From positions 1-9,595 of the forward strand of contig JAHIVS010000360.1 in NCBI GenBank assembly GCA_018816605.1: 9,595 nt of DNA, read 5' to 3'. Below are positions 1 to 6,945 of the stretch, one piece after another. Each line of letters opens with the position of its first letter. The first letter of the stretch is position 1. The notes under the pieces were generated by a model that made no database searches, was not told where the DNA came from, and saw only the letters and a list, made by a program, of their open reading frames with translations. The DNA is from Pseudomonadota bacterium. GTDB taxonomy: Bacteria; Desulfobacterota; Desulfobacteria; Desulfobacterales; Desulfobacteraceae. The translations under genes were made by a program, and so were the position numbers.

Positions 1-1
1 C

Positions 2-355
2 TGGGGAGACCCTTTGGCAGGTGCTGTCGTGGCACTCATTGTCGCAAAAACCGGAATGGATATTCTCCGGGAAGCCTCTTCTGATCTCATGGACAATGTT
101 CCCAGCAGGGAGCTTTCCGAAAGGATACATGAACTTCTGGAGGAGATGGAAGAGATCAAATCCATCGAAGATATTCATGCACACAGATTCGGTCCCTACC
201 TGGTGGTGAATCTTACCATTGGCATTGATGGGAATTTGCGTGTAAAGGATGGGGATACGATAGCCGATACCGTGGAGAGCACGCTTATCTCAGGTCTTGA
301 GATGCTCCGCAAGGTGTATGTCCACTACCATCCTGTGCAGACCGGAAAACCCTGA
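2..355 (+). CDS. Cation diffusion facilitator (CDF) family metal transporter, C-terminal fragment
   Basis: Only the 3' part of the gene is in the window, and the reading frame is open back to position 2. It begins with residues W-G-D-P-L-A-G, which match the end of the last CDF transmembrane segment (the typical pattern is D-P-x-x-x with A-L-x-I-x-K). The remaining roughly 100 residues match the small cytoplasmic alpha/beta dimerisation domain of CDF proteins: an amphipathic helix (L-L-E-E-M-E-E-I) followed by H-A-H-R-F-G-P-Y and V-N-L-T-I. CDF proteins are inner-membrane antiporters that export divalent cations (Zn, Fe, Mn, Co or Ni) in exchange for protons. The metal-site residues lie upstream of the window, so the substrate cannot be predicted. 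A TTG at 14 could be called as a start by a gene finder, but it lies inside the protein. The stop is TGA at 353-355, and about 100 bases separate it from the next gene. Confidence 0.9.
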   Translation, partial: WGDPLAGAVVALIVAKTGMDILREASSDLMDNVPSRELSERIHELLEEMEEIKSIEDIHAHRFGPYLVVNLTIGIDGNLRVKDGDTIADTVESTLISGLEMLRKVYVHYHPVQTGKP

Positions 356-457
356 GTCCACCCTTTGCCCTCAAAGCGTTGACACGGATTTACCCTTATA
401 TCGCGGCCCCTATTCTGTCGCTTGAACAGGTGGAATGGGGCCGAACAGGAGAAAATT

Positions 458-724
458 ATGGCAGGTGGCTGGTCCCGTGACGGGGCGGTGCAAGATCAGA
501 TTGACGCCAGCGTGGAAGATGCCGTAGCGCTTGCCAGGAGCCGGTTGCCGGAGGGGGCGGGCTTAACCCATTGCCAGGCATGTGAAGCTGCTATTCCCGA
601 GGCTCGCCGCAAGGCAGTTGCCGGTGTTCGTTTGTGTATCCGATGTCAGTCGGCGCTTGAAGAAAAGCAGCCGCGTTTCACCGGCTTCAACCGGCGCGGC
701 AGCAAGGACAGTCAGTTAAAGTAA
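458..724 (+). CDS. ybiI: YbiI-type DksA/TraR C4 zinc-finger protein (88 aa)
   Basis: This is a small cytoplasmic zinc-finger protein of the DksA/TraR superfamily, YbiI branch. The start at 458 was chosen over an in-frame codon at 422. It gives an 88-residue protein beginning M-A-G-G-W, as recalled for E. coli YbiI, and has an AGGAG ribosome binding site at 447-451 with a 6-base spacer. A four-cysteine zinc site is visible: C39 and C42, then C60 and C63 in L-C-I-R-C-Q. The C-terminus F-N-R-R-G-S-K-D-S-Q-L-K is the family signature. The long N-terminal coiled coil of true DksA is missing, so it is unlikely to act as a full DksA. No precise function is established for YbiI, though the superfamily binds RNA polymerase. 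GC content over 481-720 is 61 % by hand count, against about 50 % in the neighbours, which suggests transfer. A lone TTGACA at 379-384 has no convincing -10 partner. Confidence 0.9.
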   Translation: MAGGWSRDGAVQDQIDASVEDAVALARSRLPEGAGLTHCQACEAAIPEARRKAVAGVRLCIRCQSALEEKQPRFTGFNRRGSKDSQLK

Positions 725-766
725 TCCTTATTTTTTCCATAGACGGCGGTATCTTTCTTTAAATCA

Positions 767-785
767 ACCCCAGCTGTTTCGGGGT
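767..785. other. Short GC hairpin between ybiI and the feo unit
   Basis: ACCCC at 767-771 can pair with GGGGT at 781-785 across a 9-base loop. No T-run follows, so it is a poor intrinsic terminator for the upstream gene. It lies just upstream of the promoter of the iron-transport unit. The stem is short and could be chance. Confidence 0.25.
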
Positions 786-796
786 CATGGCATTGC

Positions 797-825
797 TTGA
801 CATCCGTATTTAGCTATAATATCTT
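797..825 (+). promoter_or_regulatory. Candidate sigma70 promoter of the Fur-FeoA / feoB unit
   Basis: A perfect -35 hexamer TTGACA (797-802) is followed after 17 bases by TATCTT (820-825), a 4-of-6 match to the -10 consensus. The predicted start of transcription is near 832, about 20 bases before the ATG at 853. An alternative pairing uses the perfect TATAAT at 815-820 with TTGCTT at 793-798 (16-base spacer). Both could be used. No full Fur box (GATAATGATAATCATTATC type) overlaps these hexamers. Confidence 0.5.
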
Positions 826-852
826 AGAGCGTTAATTTATGGGATACGATAA

Positions 853-1818
853 ATGATAAACAGACATGAGCAGGAGAAAAAGCAGTTTAAACGGCTTTTT
901 CAGCAACAGGGTGTTGACAAGTTTGATGACAGGTTCAAGGTTCTTGAGGCCTTTTTAAAGCTGGAACACCATGTGACCCATGCCGATATTTTACGGCAGT
1001 TGAGAGAAGACGGCATTCATCTGGATCCCGGGTTTGTGACCTCGAGCATGGAGCATCTGTGCCGGTTTGGTTTTGCAAGCCGGGTGGCCTTTGATTCCGG
1101 AGAAGACGTCCTTTATGAGCACCGCCATCTGGGGATTCACCATGACCATATGGTCTGTGCAAAGTGCAGCGCCATTCTCGAATTTAAGGATGAAGCCCTG
1201 GAGGCCCTTCAGCAAAAAGTTGCAGAGGCCTATGGCTTTTATATGCTCCAGCACAAGATGGAAATATACGGACTGTGCTCCCAGTGCATGGCCGATCGAA
1301 AAAAGCTGGTTCTCCTTCACAAGGCCAAACCGGGGGAAAAGCTGGTTGTCAAGGAATTGGAAGCCGGCAAAAACATGCAGTTGCGGATTTCTTCAATGGG
1401 ATTGAAAATCAATGACCGCATTGAGGTTGTTTCCAATGGATTCGGGGGTCAGGTGGTCATTGCGGTTGGGGAGAACCGGCTGGTCATTGGCACCGGCATG
1501 GCCCAGAAAATCTGGGTTCAGTCCGTTGAAAGGGAGCAGGGGCCGGTAACCTTCGCAGGTGTTGAAGATACGGCTCCCGTAAACTTAAGCCAGATGAAGG
1601 CAGGAGAGGAGGGGACCATTGTCCGGGTCTCCGGAGAAACCCAATTGCGGCGGAGGCTTCTTGAGATGGGCATCAACAGAGGCACCCGCATATATGTTGA
1701 AAAATATGCACCTTTAAAAGACCCCCTTGAGCTGGTTGTCAAGGGATATCATATTTCCCTCCGCATTGAGGAGGCAGCCAATATTTTGGTTGAAAATGTC
1801 AGTTCTAAAAAAAGATAA
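853..1818 (+). CDS. Fur-family domain fused to two FeoA domains (321 aa)
   Basis: This is a three-domain iron protein. Residues about 10-150 form a Fur-family domain. The structural zinc cysteines are present as C102-x-x-C105 and C142-x-x-C145. The regulatory metal ligands are present as H40, E89, H96-H97-D98-H99, E117 and H134, judged by manual alignment to E. coli Fur. Residues about 164-226 and 243-316 are two FeoA (SH3-like) domains; the second carries R-L-L-E-M-G-I-N-R-G-T, the usual FeoA core. FeoA normally is a separate protein of about 75 residues that binds FeoB and supports Fe(II) uptake. The stop at 1816-1818 lies two bases before the feoB ATG, so translation is probably coupled. 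The start at 853 has a GGGA element 8 bases upstream. Oddly, the DNA-recognition helix reads G-F-V-T-S-S-M-E-H-L, where Fur has A-T-V-Y-R-x-L, and K/T positions before R27 are D22 and F24. The domains are clear; DNA binding by this protein is doubtful. Confidence 0.9.
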   Translation: MINRHEQEKKQFKRLFQQQGVDKFDDRFKVLEAFLKLEHHVTHADILRQLREDGIHLDPGFVTSSMEHLCRFGFASRVAFDSGEDVLYEHRHLGIHHDHMVCAKCSAILEFKDEALEALQQKVAEAYGFYMLQHKMEIYGLCSQCMADRKKLVLLHKAKPGEKLVVKELEAGKNMQLRISSMGLKINDRIEVVSNGFGGQVVIAVGENRLVIGTGMAQKIWVQSVEREQGPVTFAGVEDTAPVNLSQMKAGEEGTIVRVSGETQLRRRLLEMGINRGTRIYVEKYAPLKDPLELVVKGYHISLRIEEAANILVENVSSKKR

Positions 1819-1820
1819 AA

Positions 1821-3989
1821 ATGAAACAAAAACTTACCATTGCCCTGGCCGGCAATCCCAATTGCGGGAAAACCACCCTATTCAACAACCTGACCGGTGC
1901 CAGGCAGAAAGTCGGCAACTGGCCCGGGGTAACCGTTGAAAAAAAAGAAGGCCGTCTGATCCATGGGGATTATGACCTTAAGGTGGTGGATCTTCCGGGA
2001 ACGTATAGCCTGACACCCTTTTCCATAGAGGAGATAACGGCAAGGGATTTCATTATTGATGAAGCCCCGGATATTGTGATCAACATCATTGACGCGTCCA
2101 ATCTGGAACGAAGCCTTTTCCTGGCTCTCCAGATTCGGGAACTGGGCCGGCCGGCCCTCTTTGTTTTGAATATGGCAGACATGGCGGAAGCCAAAGGCAT
2201 TAAAATTGATGAAAAAAAATTATCCGCATTGCTGGGATTGCCCGTTGTCTTTACCATCGGAAACAAAAACAAGGGAACCGACATTCTGGTTGAGGCCGCT
2301 GTCCGGGAGGTAAGCGCGTTTCACAAGCAAAAAGAATTTAGAACCATACGGTACGGCCATGAGATCGAAGGATGCATTTCAAAGATTGAATCCGCACTTA
2401 AGCTGGCCGGCCTTGAGGATGGGGATGTCCTGATTCGCTGGAAAGCCATCAAGATCCTTGAGGATGATAAACTTGTCAAAGAGCAGATATTGGACCTTCA
2501 CCCGGGGCGCAAGGCAGAGGTCCTGGAACTTGCGGCGGTCTGCCGCAGACGGATTTATGATCTCTACCAGGATGATTTTGAGATCGTTCTTACGGATGAC
2601 CGTTACGGGGTGATTGCCGGGATCGTAAAGGAAACCGTCACCAATCTGGCCATCCGAAGGATTGATATCTCCCGGAATATTGATCTGGTGCTGACAGATC
2701 GGTTTTTCGGTATCCCTGTCTTTATCTTTTTCATCTGGGCCATGTTTCAACTGACATTTACCCTTGGTGCATACCCCATGGAATGGATTGAAGCCGGTGT
2801 GGCCGGGGTATCCAACACACTTGAAGGGCTGATGGCACCCTCCCTTTTCAAATCCCTTCTTTTGGACGGAATTATTGCCGGTATCGGGAGTGTGGTTGTC
2901 TTTTTGCCCAATATTTTAATTTTGTTTTTCTGTATTGCATTGTTTGAAGATACCGGGTATATGGCCCGGGCTGCCTTTCTCATGGACCGGGTTATGCACA
3001 CGGCCGGGCTCCATGGAAAATCCTTCATTCCCATGCTCATGGGATTCGGCTGCAATGTGCCGGCCATCATGGCCGCCCGGACCCTTGAAAATGACAAGGA
3101 CAGGATACTGACCATCCTGATGACGCCATTTATGTCCTGTTCGGCCCGGCTGCCGGTTTATATTGTCCTGGCCGGCAGTTTTTTTGCCCACAGGGCCGGT
3201 ACCATAATCTTTTGTCTCTATCTTTCCGGGATTGTCATGGCCATTTTATCCGGCCGTATTTTGCGTTCCATGATGTTTAAGGGGGAGGATGCCCCCTTTG
3301 TTATGGAGCTGCCTCCCTATCGAATGCCCATGTTGAAGAGCCTGATGATTCACATGTGGGATAGGAGCAAAATGTTCCTCAAAAAAATGGGAGGGGTTAT
3401 TCTGGTGGGATCCATTGTCATCTGGGCCCTGTCAAGTTTTCCAAAAAACATTTCCTATTCCATGGATTATGATGCCATGTCTGCCAGGGTCTCGGAAACC
3501 TATGCCGCCAGAATCAAGTCCGCCGACCATGGCAGTGCCATGGCCCTTGCCCAGGCACAGGCACTGGAATTGCGGGAAATTGGGAATAAAAAGGAGCAGG
3601 AACGGATTTCCAAATCCTATATCGGTTATATCGGCAAAGGCCTGGAGCCGGTTTTTGCACCCATTGGCATTGGGTGGCAGGCCAGTGTGGCCCTGGTGAC
3701 AGGCTTTGTGGCCAAAGAGGTGGTGATCAGTACCATGGGGGTGCTGTACGGGGTGGGACAGGAGGATGGTCAGGCCCTTGAGACTGCATTGAAAAGATCG
3801 GGCATGACCCCGCTGTCTGCCCTGTCCATGATGGTTTTTGTGCTGCTGTATGTCCCCTGTTTTGCCACGGTGATGACAATTTACAGGGAATCCTCTGCCA
3901 AATGGGCCTGGTTTAACGTGATTTATACAACTATGGTTGCATGGTCCATGTCTTTTTTGGTATACCAGGCGGGAATGATATTCCGCTGA
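1821..3989 (+). CDS. feoB: Ferrous iron transport protein FeoB
   Basis: FeoB imports Fe(II) across the inner membrane, using an N-terminal GTPase. The G-protein motifs are visible: G1 G-N-P-N-C-G-K-T at residues 11-18, the G2 threonine at 38 in W-P-G-V-T-V-E, G3 D-L-P-G at 57-60, and G4 N-M-A-D at 117-120. The G5 region reads T-I-G-N-K-N-K-G and lacks the common S-A pair. A helical linker (GDI-like region, about 170-270) leads to a polytopic membrane part starting near P299. It contains the two Gate motifs, with C440 in S-C-S-A-R-L-P-V-Y and C680 in V-P-C-F-A-T-V. The length of 722 residues is normal for the family, and no C-terminal FeoC-like extension is present. The gene follows the Fur-FeoA-FeoA gene by two bases with only a weak purine-rich ribosome site, which points to coupled translation. 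A short gap of 21 bases separates it from the SH3 gene. Confidence 0.97.
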   Translation: MKQKLTIALAGNPNCGKTTLFNNLTGARQKVGNWPGVTVEKKEGRLIHGDYDLKVVDLPGTYSLTPFSIEEITARDFIIDEAPDIVINIIDASNLERSLFLALQIRELGRPALFVLNMADMAEAKGIKIDEKKLSALLGLPVVFTIGNKNKGTDILVEAAVREVSAFHKQKEFRTIRYGHEIEGCISKIESALKLAGLEDGDVLIRWKAIKILEDDKLVKEQILDLHPGRKAEVLELAAVCRRRIYDLYQDDFEIVLTDDRYGVIAGIVKETVTNLAIRRIDISRNIDLVLTDRFFGIPVFIFFIWAMFQLTFTLGAYPMEWIEAGVAGVSNTLEGLMAPSLFKSLLLDGIIAGIGSVVVFLPNILILFFCIALFEDTGYMARAAFLMDRVMHTAGLHGKSFIPMLMGFGCNVPAIMAARTLENDKDRILTILMTPFMSCSARLPVYIVLAGSFFAHRAGTIIFCLYLSGIVMAILSGRILRSMMFKGEDAPFVMELPPYRMPMLKSLMIHMWDRSKMFLKKMGGVILVGSIVIWALSSFPKNISYSMDYDAMSARVSETYAARIKSADHGSAMALAQAQALELREIGNKKEQERISKSYIGYIGKGLEPVFAPIGIGWQASVALVTGFVAKEVVISTMGVLYGVGQEDGQALETALKRSGMTPLSALSMMVFVLLYVPCFATVMTIYRESSAKWAWFNVIYTTMVAWSMSFLVYQAGMIFR

Positions 3990-4010
3990 TGATAGAAATG
4001 GAGAATTTGT

Positions 4011-4469
4011 ATGGAAGACCGTTTTTTTATTCGTCTGTTTAAATATATGTTGCCTGTATCCATTGGGATGTTGATTTTAGCGGGCACCGGCCTGGCTAAT
4101 GAACGGATGTCCGTTAAAACGGAGGTTGCCAATCTGCGATCGGGGCCGGGAGAAAAGTATGAAGTGTTGTGGCAGGTTGAAAAATATCATCCGTTAGTGG
4201 TCGTTGAAAAAAAGGAAGACTGGTATAAAATAAAAGACTTTGAAGGGGACATGGCCTGGGTCCATAGTTCGCTTTTGGGAAAAATTGACGGGGTTATTAC
4301 CATCAAGCCCGGATGTAATGTCCGGTCCCAGCCGGAGACAACGGGCAAGCTTTTGTTTACGGTTGAGCGGGGGGTGCCCTTCAAGGTGCTCAAGCACACC
4401 GGGAACTGGATCCAGATTGAGCACGCAGACGGTGAAACCGGTTGGATATATAAAAGCCTTGTGTGGTAA
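4011..4469 (+). CDS. Secreted double bacterial SH3-domain protein (152 aa)
   Basis: The N-terminus has a Sec signal peptide: basic residues (R4, R8, K11), a hydrophobic stretch at about 13-28, and a likely cut after G-L-A (29). The mature protein is two tandem bacterial SH3 domains. The first, about 35-90, has the signature N-L-R-S-G-P-G at 41-47 and W-V-H-S-S-L-L. The second, about 95-152, has N-V-R-S-Q-P at 103-108 and ends G-W-I-Y-K-S-L. Such domains typically bind peptidoglycan or envelope partners, so the protein is probably periplasmic. A GGAG ribosome site (4000-4003) lies 7 bases before the ATG. The gene is 21 bases after feoB and is likely part of the same transcript. No catalytic domain is attached, and a role in iron uptake is not established. 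Confidence 0.85.
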   Translation: MEDRFFIRLFKYMLPVSIGMLILAGTGLANERMSVKTEVANLRSGPGEKYEVLWQVEKYHPLVVVEKKEDWYKIKDFEGDMAWVHSSLLGKIDGVITIKPGCNVRSQPETTGKLLFTVERGVPFKVLKHTGNWIQIEHADGETGWIYKSLVW

Positions 4470-4501
4470 CCTAATAATTTTTTTAAGATGAAGGTGGGTG
4501 T

Positions 4502-5191
4502 ATGGCAGACCATAGTGTATCGAACGAACGGAGAAAAGAACTTGAACAGATAGACCCTTTTCAGGAAAAAATGTTAAGCGCATTGACCCTGTTGGCGGCA
4601 AATAAAAAACAATTCTTGTTGATTGCCGTTGCAATCATTGGGGTTATTGTCGTTTTTTCAGGCATTATGTTCAGTTTTAAAAATTCTGAAAATACCGCAT
4701 CAGACCTGGTGGCAAAGGCAGCCGTCACCTATGCCCAGGCCGATGATCCGGTAAAGGGATTTAACGCGGTCAAGGATGATTTTGAAGCTGTTTTTGCGGA
4801 TTATTCAAATACCAGTGCCGGAAGAATGGGCAAGGTCAAATTTGCAAAGATATGTTTTGATGCAGGCGAATACGACAGGGCCTTTGAATTGTATAAAGAG
4901 GCCTTGGAAATGTTCAAAACCGATGGAAGCCTGAAAAATTTTCTTCTGGCTTCCCTGGGACATGTCTCCCAGGCAAGAAAGGATCTTGACCAGGCCAAGG
5001 CCTATTTTCTTCAGATTGAAACAGGTTCCTCCAATTTGTTAAAGGATGAGGCCCTTTTTGCCCTGGCCGGTATATACGAAGCCGGCAATGATTACGAATC
5101 GAGCCTGAAGATGTATGAAAAAATTGTCAGCGGGCATGAAAAGTCCCTATACCGGGATATGGCCGAAAGCAGAATCAAGGGTACCAGGTAG
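4502..5191 (+). CDS. Membrane-anchored TPR-like protein, YfgM-like topology (229 aa)
   Basis: A charged N-terminal cytoplasmic tail of about 36 residues precedes one transmembrane helix at about 38-59. A helical repeat region follows, about 68-228, with TPR-like patterns such as F-D-A-G-E-Y-D-R-A-F-E-L-Y-K-E-A and A-G-N-D-Y-E-S-S-L-K-M-Y-E-K-I. The order of short tail, single helix and periplasmic TPR-like region matches YfgM, a protein that associates with the Sec translocon and PpiD in E. coli. Sequence similarity is too loose for me to assign that name. It may act as a scaffold or chaperone in the periplasm. The gene follows the SH3 gene by 32 bases, has a GGTGG-type ribosome site, and is the last gene before the terminator. 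Confidence 0.8.
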   Translation: MADHSVSNERRKELEQIDPFQEKMLSALTLLAANKKQFLLIAVAIIGVIVVFSGIMFSFKNSENTASDLVAKAAVTYAQADDPVKGFNAVKDDFEAVFADYSNTSAGRMGKVKFAKICFDAGEYDRAFELYKEALEMFKTDGSLKNFLLASLGHVSQARKDLDQAKAYFLQIETGSSNLLKDEALFALAGIYEAGNDYESSLKMYEKIVSGHEKSLYRDMAESRIKGTR

Positions 5192-5224
5192 TCTTCGGAT
5201 AAACCCAAACCAGGAATCAAAACT

Positions 5225-5252
5225 AAAAAAGGCTGCCACTGGCAGCCTTTTT
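5225..5252. terminator. Bidirectional rho-independent terminator
   Basis: The stem GGCTGCC (5231-5237) pairs with GGCAGCC (5241-5247) around the loop ACT. Six A bases precede the stem and five T bases follow it, so it can end transcription on both strands. On the plus strand it closes the Fur-FeoA / feoB / SH3 / TPR unit, 33 bases after the last stop codon. Confidence 0.93.
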
Positions 5253-5272
5253 CAGAAAAGGAAAAAAAGATG

Positions 5273-5294
5273 AAAAAACTAACCTTTGGTTAGT
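5273..5294 (-). terminator. Minus-strand rho-independent terminator for the two-component unit
   Basis: On the minus strand ACTAACC, loop AAA and GGTTAGT form a perfect 7-bp stem (plus-strand 5278-5294). It runs directly into six T bases (plus-strand A-run 5273-5278). It faces transcripts coming from the response-regulator gene and lies about 270 bases after that gene's stop codon. It sits beside the bidirectional terminator, so minus-strand transcripts meet two terminators in tandem. Confidence 0.8.
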
Positions 5295-5562
5295 GCATAT
5301 AGTACATTGCAAATTCCCTGCCAGCGCACCATTTTTTTATAAATCCTTAGAATAACAGTCTTTTTTAGTTTTTGACCCTGAAACAGGGGCCGCCCAATGG
5401 TCTCCGGTGGCTGCCAAAAGTTCATTATTTTGAACTTGATCCGAGGGGTTTTACGAAGCAGTGCCGGAAGTTACCTGAAATAATAGGCGCTTGATAAGGG
5501 TTTAAAATCTTGAACTTTCAGTGGTTCTCTGTTTTTTGTTCAATTTTTATGCCCTGTATCCC
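5295..5562. other. Non-coding stretch between convergent units, with two small hairpins
   Basis: No convincing coding frame is seen. The stretch would be the long 3' untranslated region of the response-regulator transcript. It contains two perfect small stems. CCCTG/CAGGG with loop AAA lies at 5376-5388. AAGTTCA/TGAACTT with a 6-base loop lies at 5418-5437; on the minus strand this stem is followed by a short T-run and could be a weak terminator. I find no clear promoter for an independent small RNA. Confidence 0.5.
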
Positions 5563-6933
5563 CTACTTGTCCAGATTGAATTTTTTGAGCTTCTGGTTCA
5601 AACCGCTTTTGCCGATGCCCAGCATATCTGCCGCTTTTGTCTGGACATTTCCGGATAGTTTCATGGCCCGTTGAATCATCCTTTTCTCAACAGCAGCAAG
5701 GGTTTCTGACAAACCGGCGCCTTCGGGAATCCCCTCCAGCCGGAGGGAGGTCCTCGAAGGCCGGCGGATGTTGGGAGGCAGGTCGGACGGGCAAATCAAC
5801 TTATCGCTGGAAAGGATGACCGCGCGTTCGATGACGTTTTCCAATTCCCTTACATTGCCCTTCCATTCGCACTCACACAGGATCTGGGCAGCTTCCTTGT
5901 TGACCCCGGTCACCCGGCTGACAGACCCGGGATCCTTGGTATATTTTTCGATAAAGTGATTGATCAGCAGGATGATATCCTCCGGGCGATCCCTTAGGGG
6001 GGGGATGGTTGCCTTTACCACATTGAGCCTGTAATAGAGGTCTTCCCTGAACCTTCCCTTTTTAACTTCCTCTTCAAGAAGTTTATTGGTGGCCGCTATC
6101 AGACGAAAGTCCACGGGAATCTCCATGGTTCCTCCCACCCGCTCAACGGTGCGTTCCTGGAGGACCCGGAGAAGTTTGACCTGGAGGCCCATGGGAAGTT
6201 CTCCGATCTCATCCAGGAACAAGGTGCCTTTGTCCGCCAGTTCAAACCGGCCTTTTTTCATATTGGCCGCCCCGGTGAAGGCGCCTTTTTCATGTCCGAA
6301 CAATTCGCTTTCCAATAGGGATTCAGCAAAGGCTGAGCAATTGACAGCCACAAGGGACTTGTCCTTTCTCAAGCTGTTATAGTGGATGGCTTTTGCCACA
6401 AGCTCCTTGCCCGTGCCGCTTTCTCCTTCGATGAGAAAAGAGGCGTTGGTGGGAGCCACTTTTTGGATGATGTCATACAATTCCTGCATGGGCTTGCTTT
6501 TACCAATGATGCGATCAAACTGATATCTGGTGCGCATGGCATCCCTGAGAAGATTGTTTTCTTCCACAATTTTGTACATGGAGAGGGCTTTGGCAATGTG
6601 GGCAATCAATGCATCATTTTCAAAGGGTTTGAGGATAAAGGTATATGCTCCCTTGTGCATGGCTTCAACAGCCCGTTCAACGCTCCCGAATGCGGTCATG
6701 ATGATGACCGGCATATCTGGTTTGATTCCCTTGATTTTTTCAAGAAGGTCAATTCCGCTCATCCCCGGCATTTTCACATCGGTGAGGACAAGGTCGATGA
6801 GCCGGGTGTTTAATATGTCCAGGGCTTCCATGCCGCTTGAGGCTGTGAAAGGGCAATAGCCTTCTTCCTGGAGAATCTCGCTGATAATCATCGGATAATG
6901 CTTCTCATCATCCACTATCAATATGTTTTCCAT
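5563..6933 (-). CDS. NtrC-family sigma54-dependent response regulator (456 aa)
   Basis: This cytoplasmic activator has the full three-domain NtrC layout. The receiver domain, about 1-120, has the acidic pair D8-D9, phospho-acceptor D52, T80 and K102. The AAA+ domain, about 140-375, has Walker A G-E-S-G-T-G-K-E at 170-177, the sigma54-contact loop G-A-F-T-G-A at 217-222, and Walker B T-L-F-L-D-E at 237-242. The intact G-A-F-T-G-A loop argues for real sigma54 activation. A Fis-type helix-turn-helix occupies the last 40 or so residues (N-V-Q-T-K-A-A-D-M-L-G-I-G-K-S-G-L). The ATG has an AGGAG site 9 bases upstream that overlaps the kinase stop codon (TTTAGGAG), with 12 bases between the genes. 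This indicates co-translation and a cognate pair. Its target promoters are unknown. Confidence 0.95.
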   Translation of the reverse strand: MENILIVDDEKHYPMIISEILQEEGYCPFTASSGMEALDILNTRLIDLVLTDVKMPGMSGIDLLEKIKGIKPDMPVIIMTAFGSVERAVEAMHKGAYTFILKPFENDALIAHIAKALSMYKIVEENNLLRDAMRTRYQFDRIIGKSKPMQELYDIIQKVAPTNASFLIEGESGTGKELVAKAIHYNSLRKDKSLVAVNCSAFAESLLESELFGHEKGAFTGAANMKKGRFELADKGTLFLDEIGELPMGLQVKLLRVLQERTVERVGGTMEIPVDFRLIAATNKLLEEEVKKGRFREDLYYRLNVVKATIPPLRDRPEDIILLINHFIEKYTKDPGSVSRVTGVNKEAAQILCECEWKGNVRELENVIERAVILSSDKLICPSDLPPNIRRPSRTSLRLEGIPEGAGLSETLAAVEKRMIQRAMKLSGNVQTKAADMLGIGKSGLNQKLKKFNLDK

Positions 6934-6945
6934 TCAGTATCTCTC

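Noticed and set aside
422..457. Upstream in-frame start for the YbiI-type gene
   Set aside because: It adds 12 residues absent from the family, and the good AGGAG site sits before the ATG at 458.
797..820. TTGACA paired with the perfect TATAAT at 815-820
   Set aside because: The spacer is only 12 bases, too short for sigma70. TATAAT must use another -35, or TTGACA must use TATCTT.
4194..4634. 146-codon minus-strand open frame across the SH3 and TPR genes
   Set aside because: It crosses two well-supported genes and their ribosome site on the other strand and has no recognisable domain.
5270..5293. Seven-codon frame M-K-K-L-T-F-G after the feo terminator, resembling a leader peptide
   Set aside because: It lies exactly on the stem and A-run of the minus-strand terminator, which explains the sequence. 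No plus-strand promoter or downstream gene exists for it to control.
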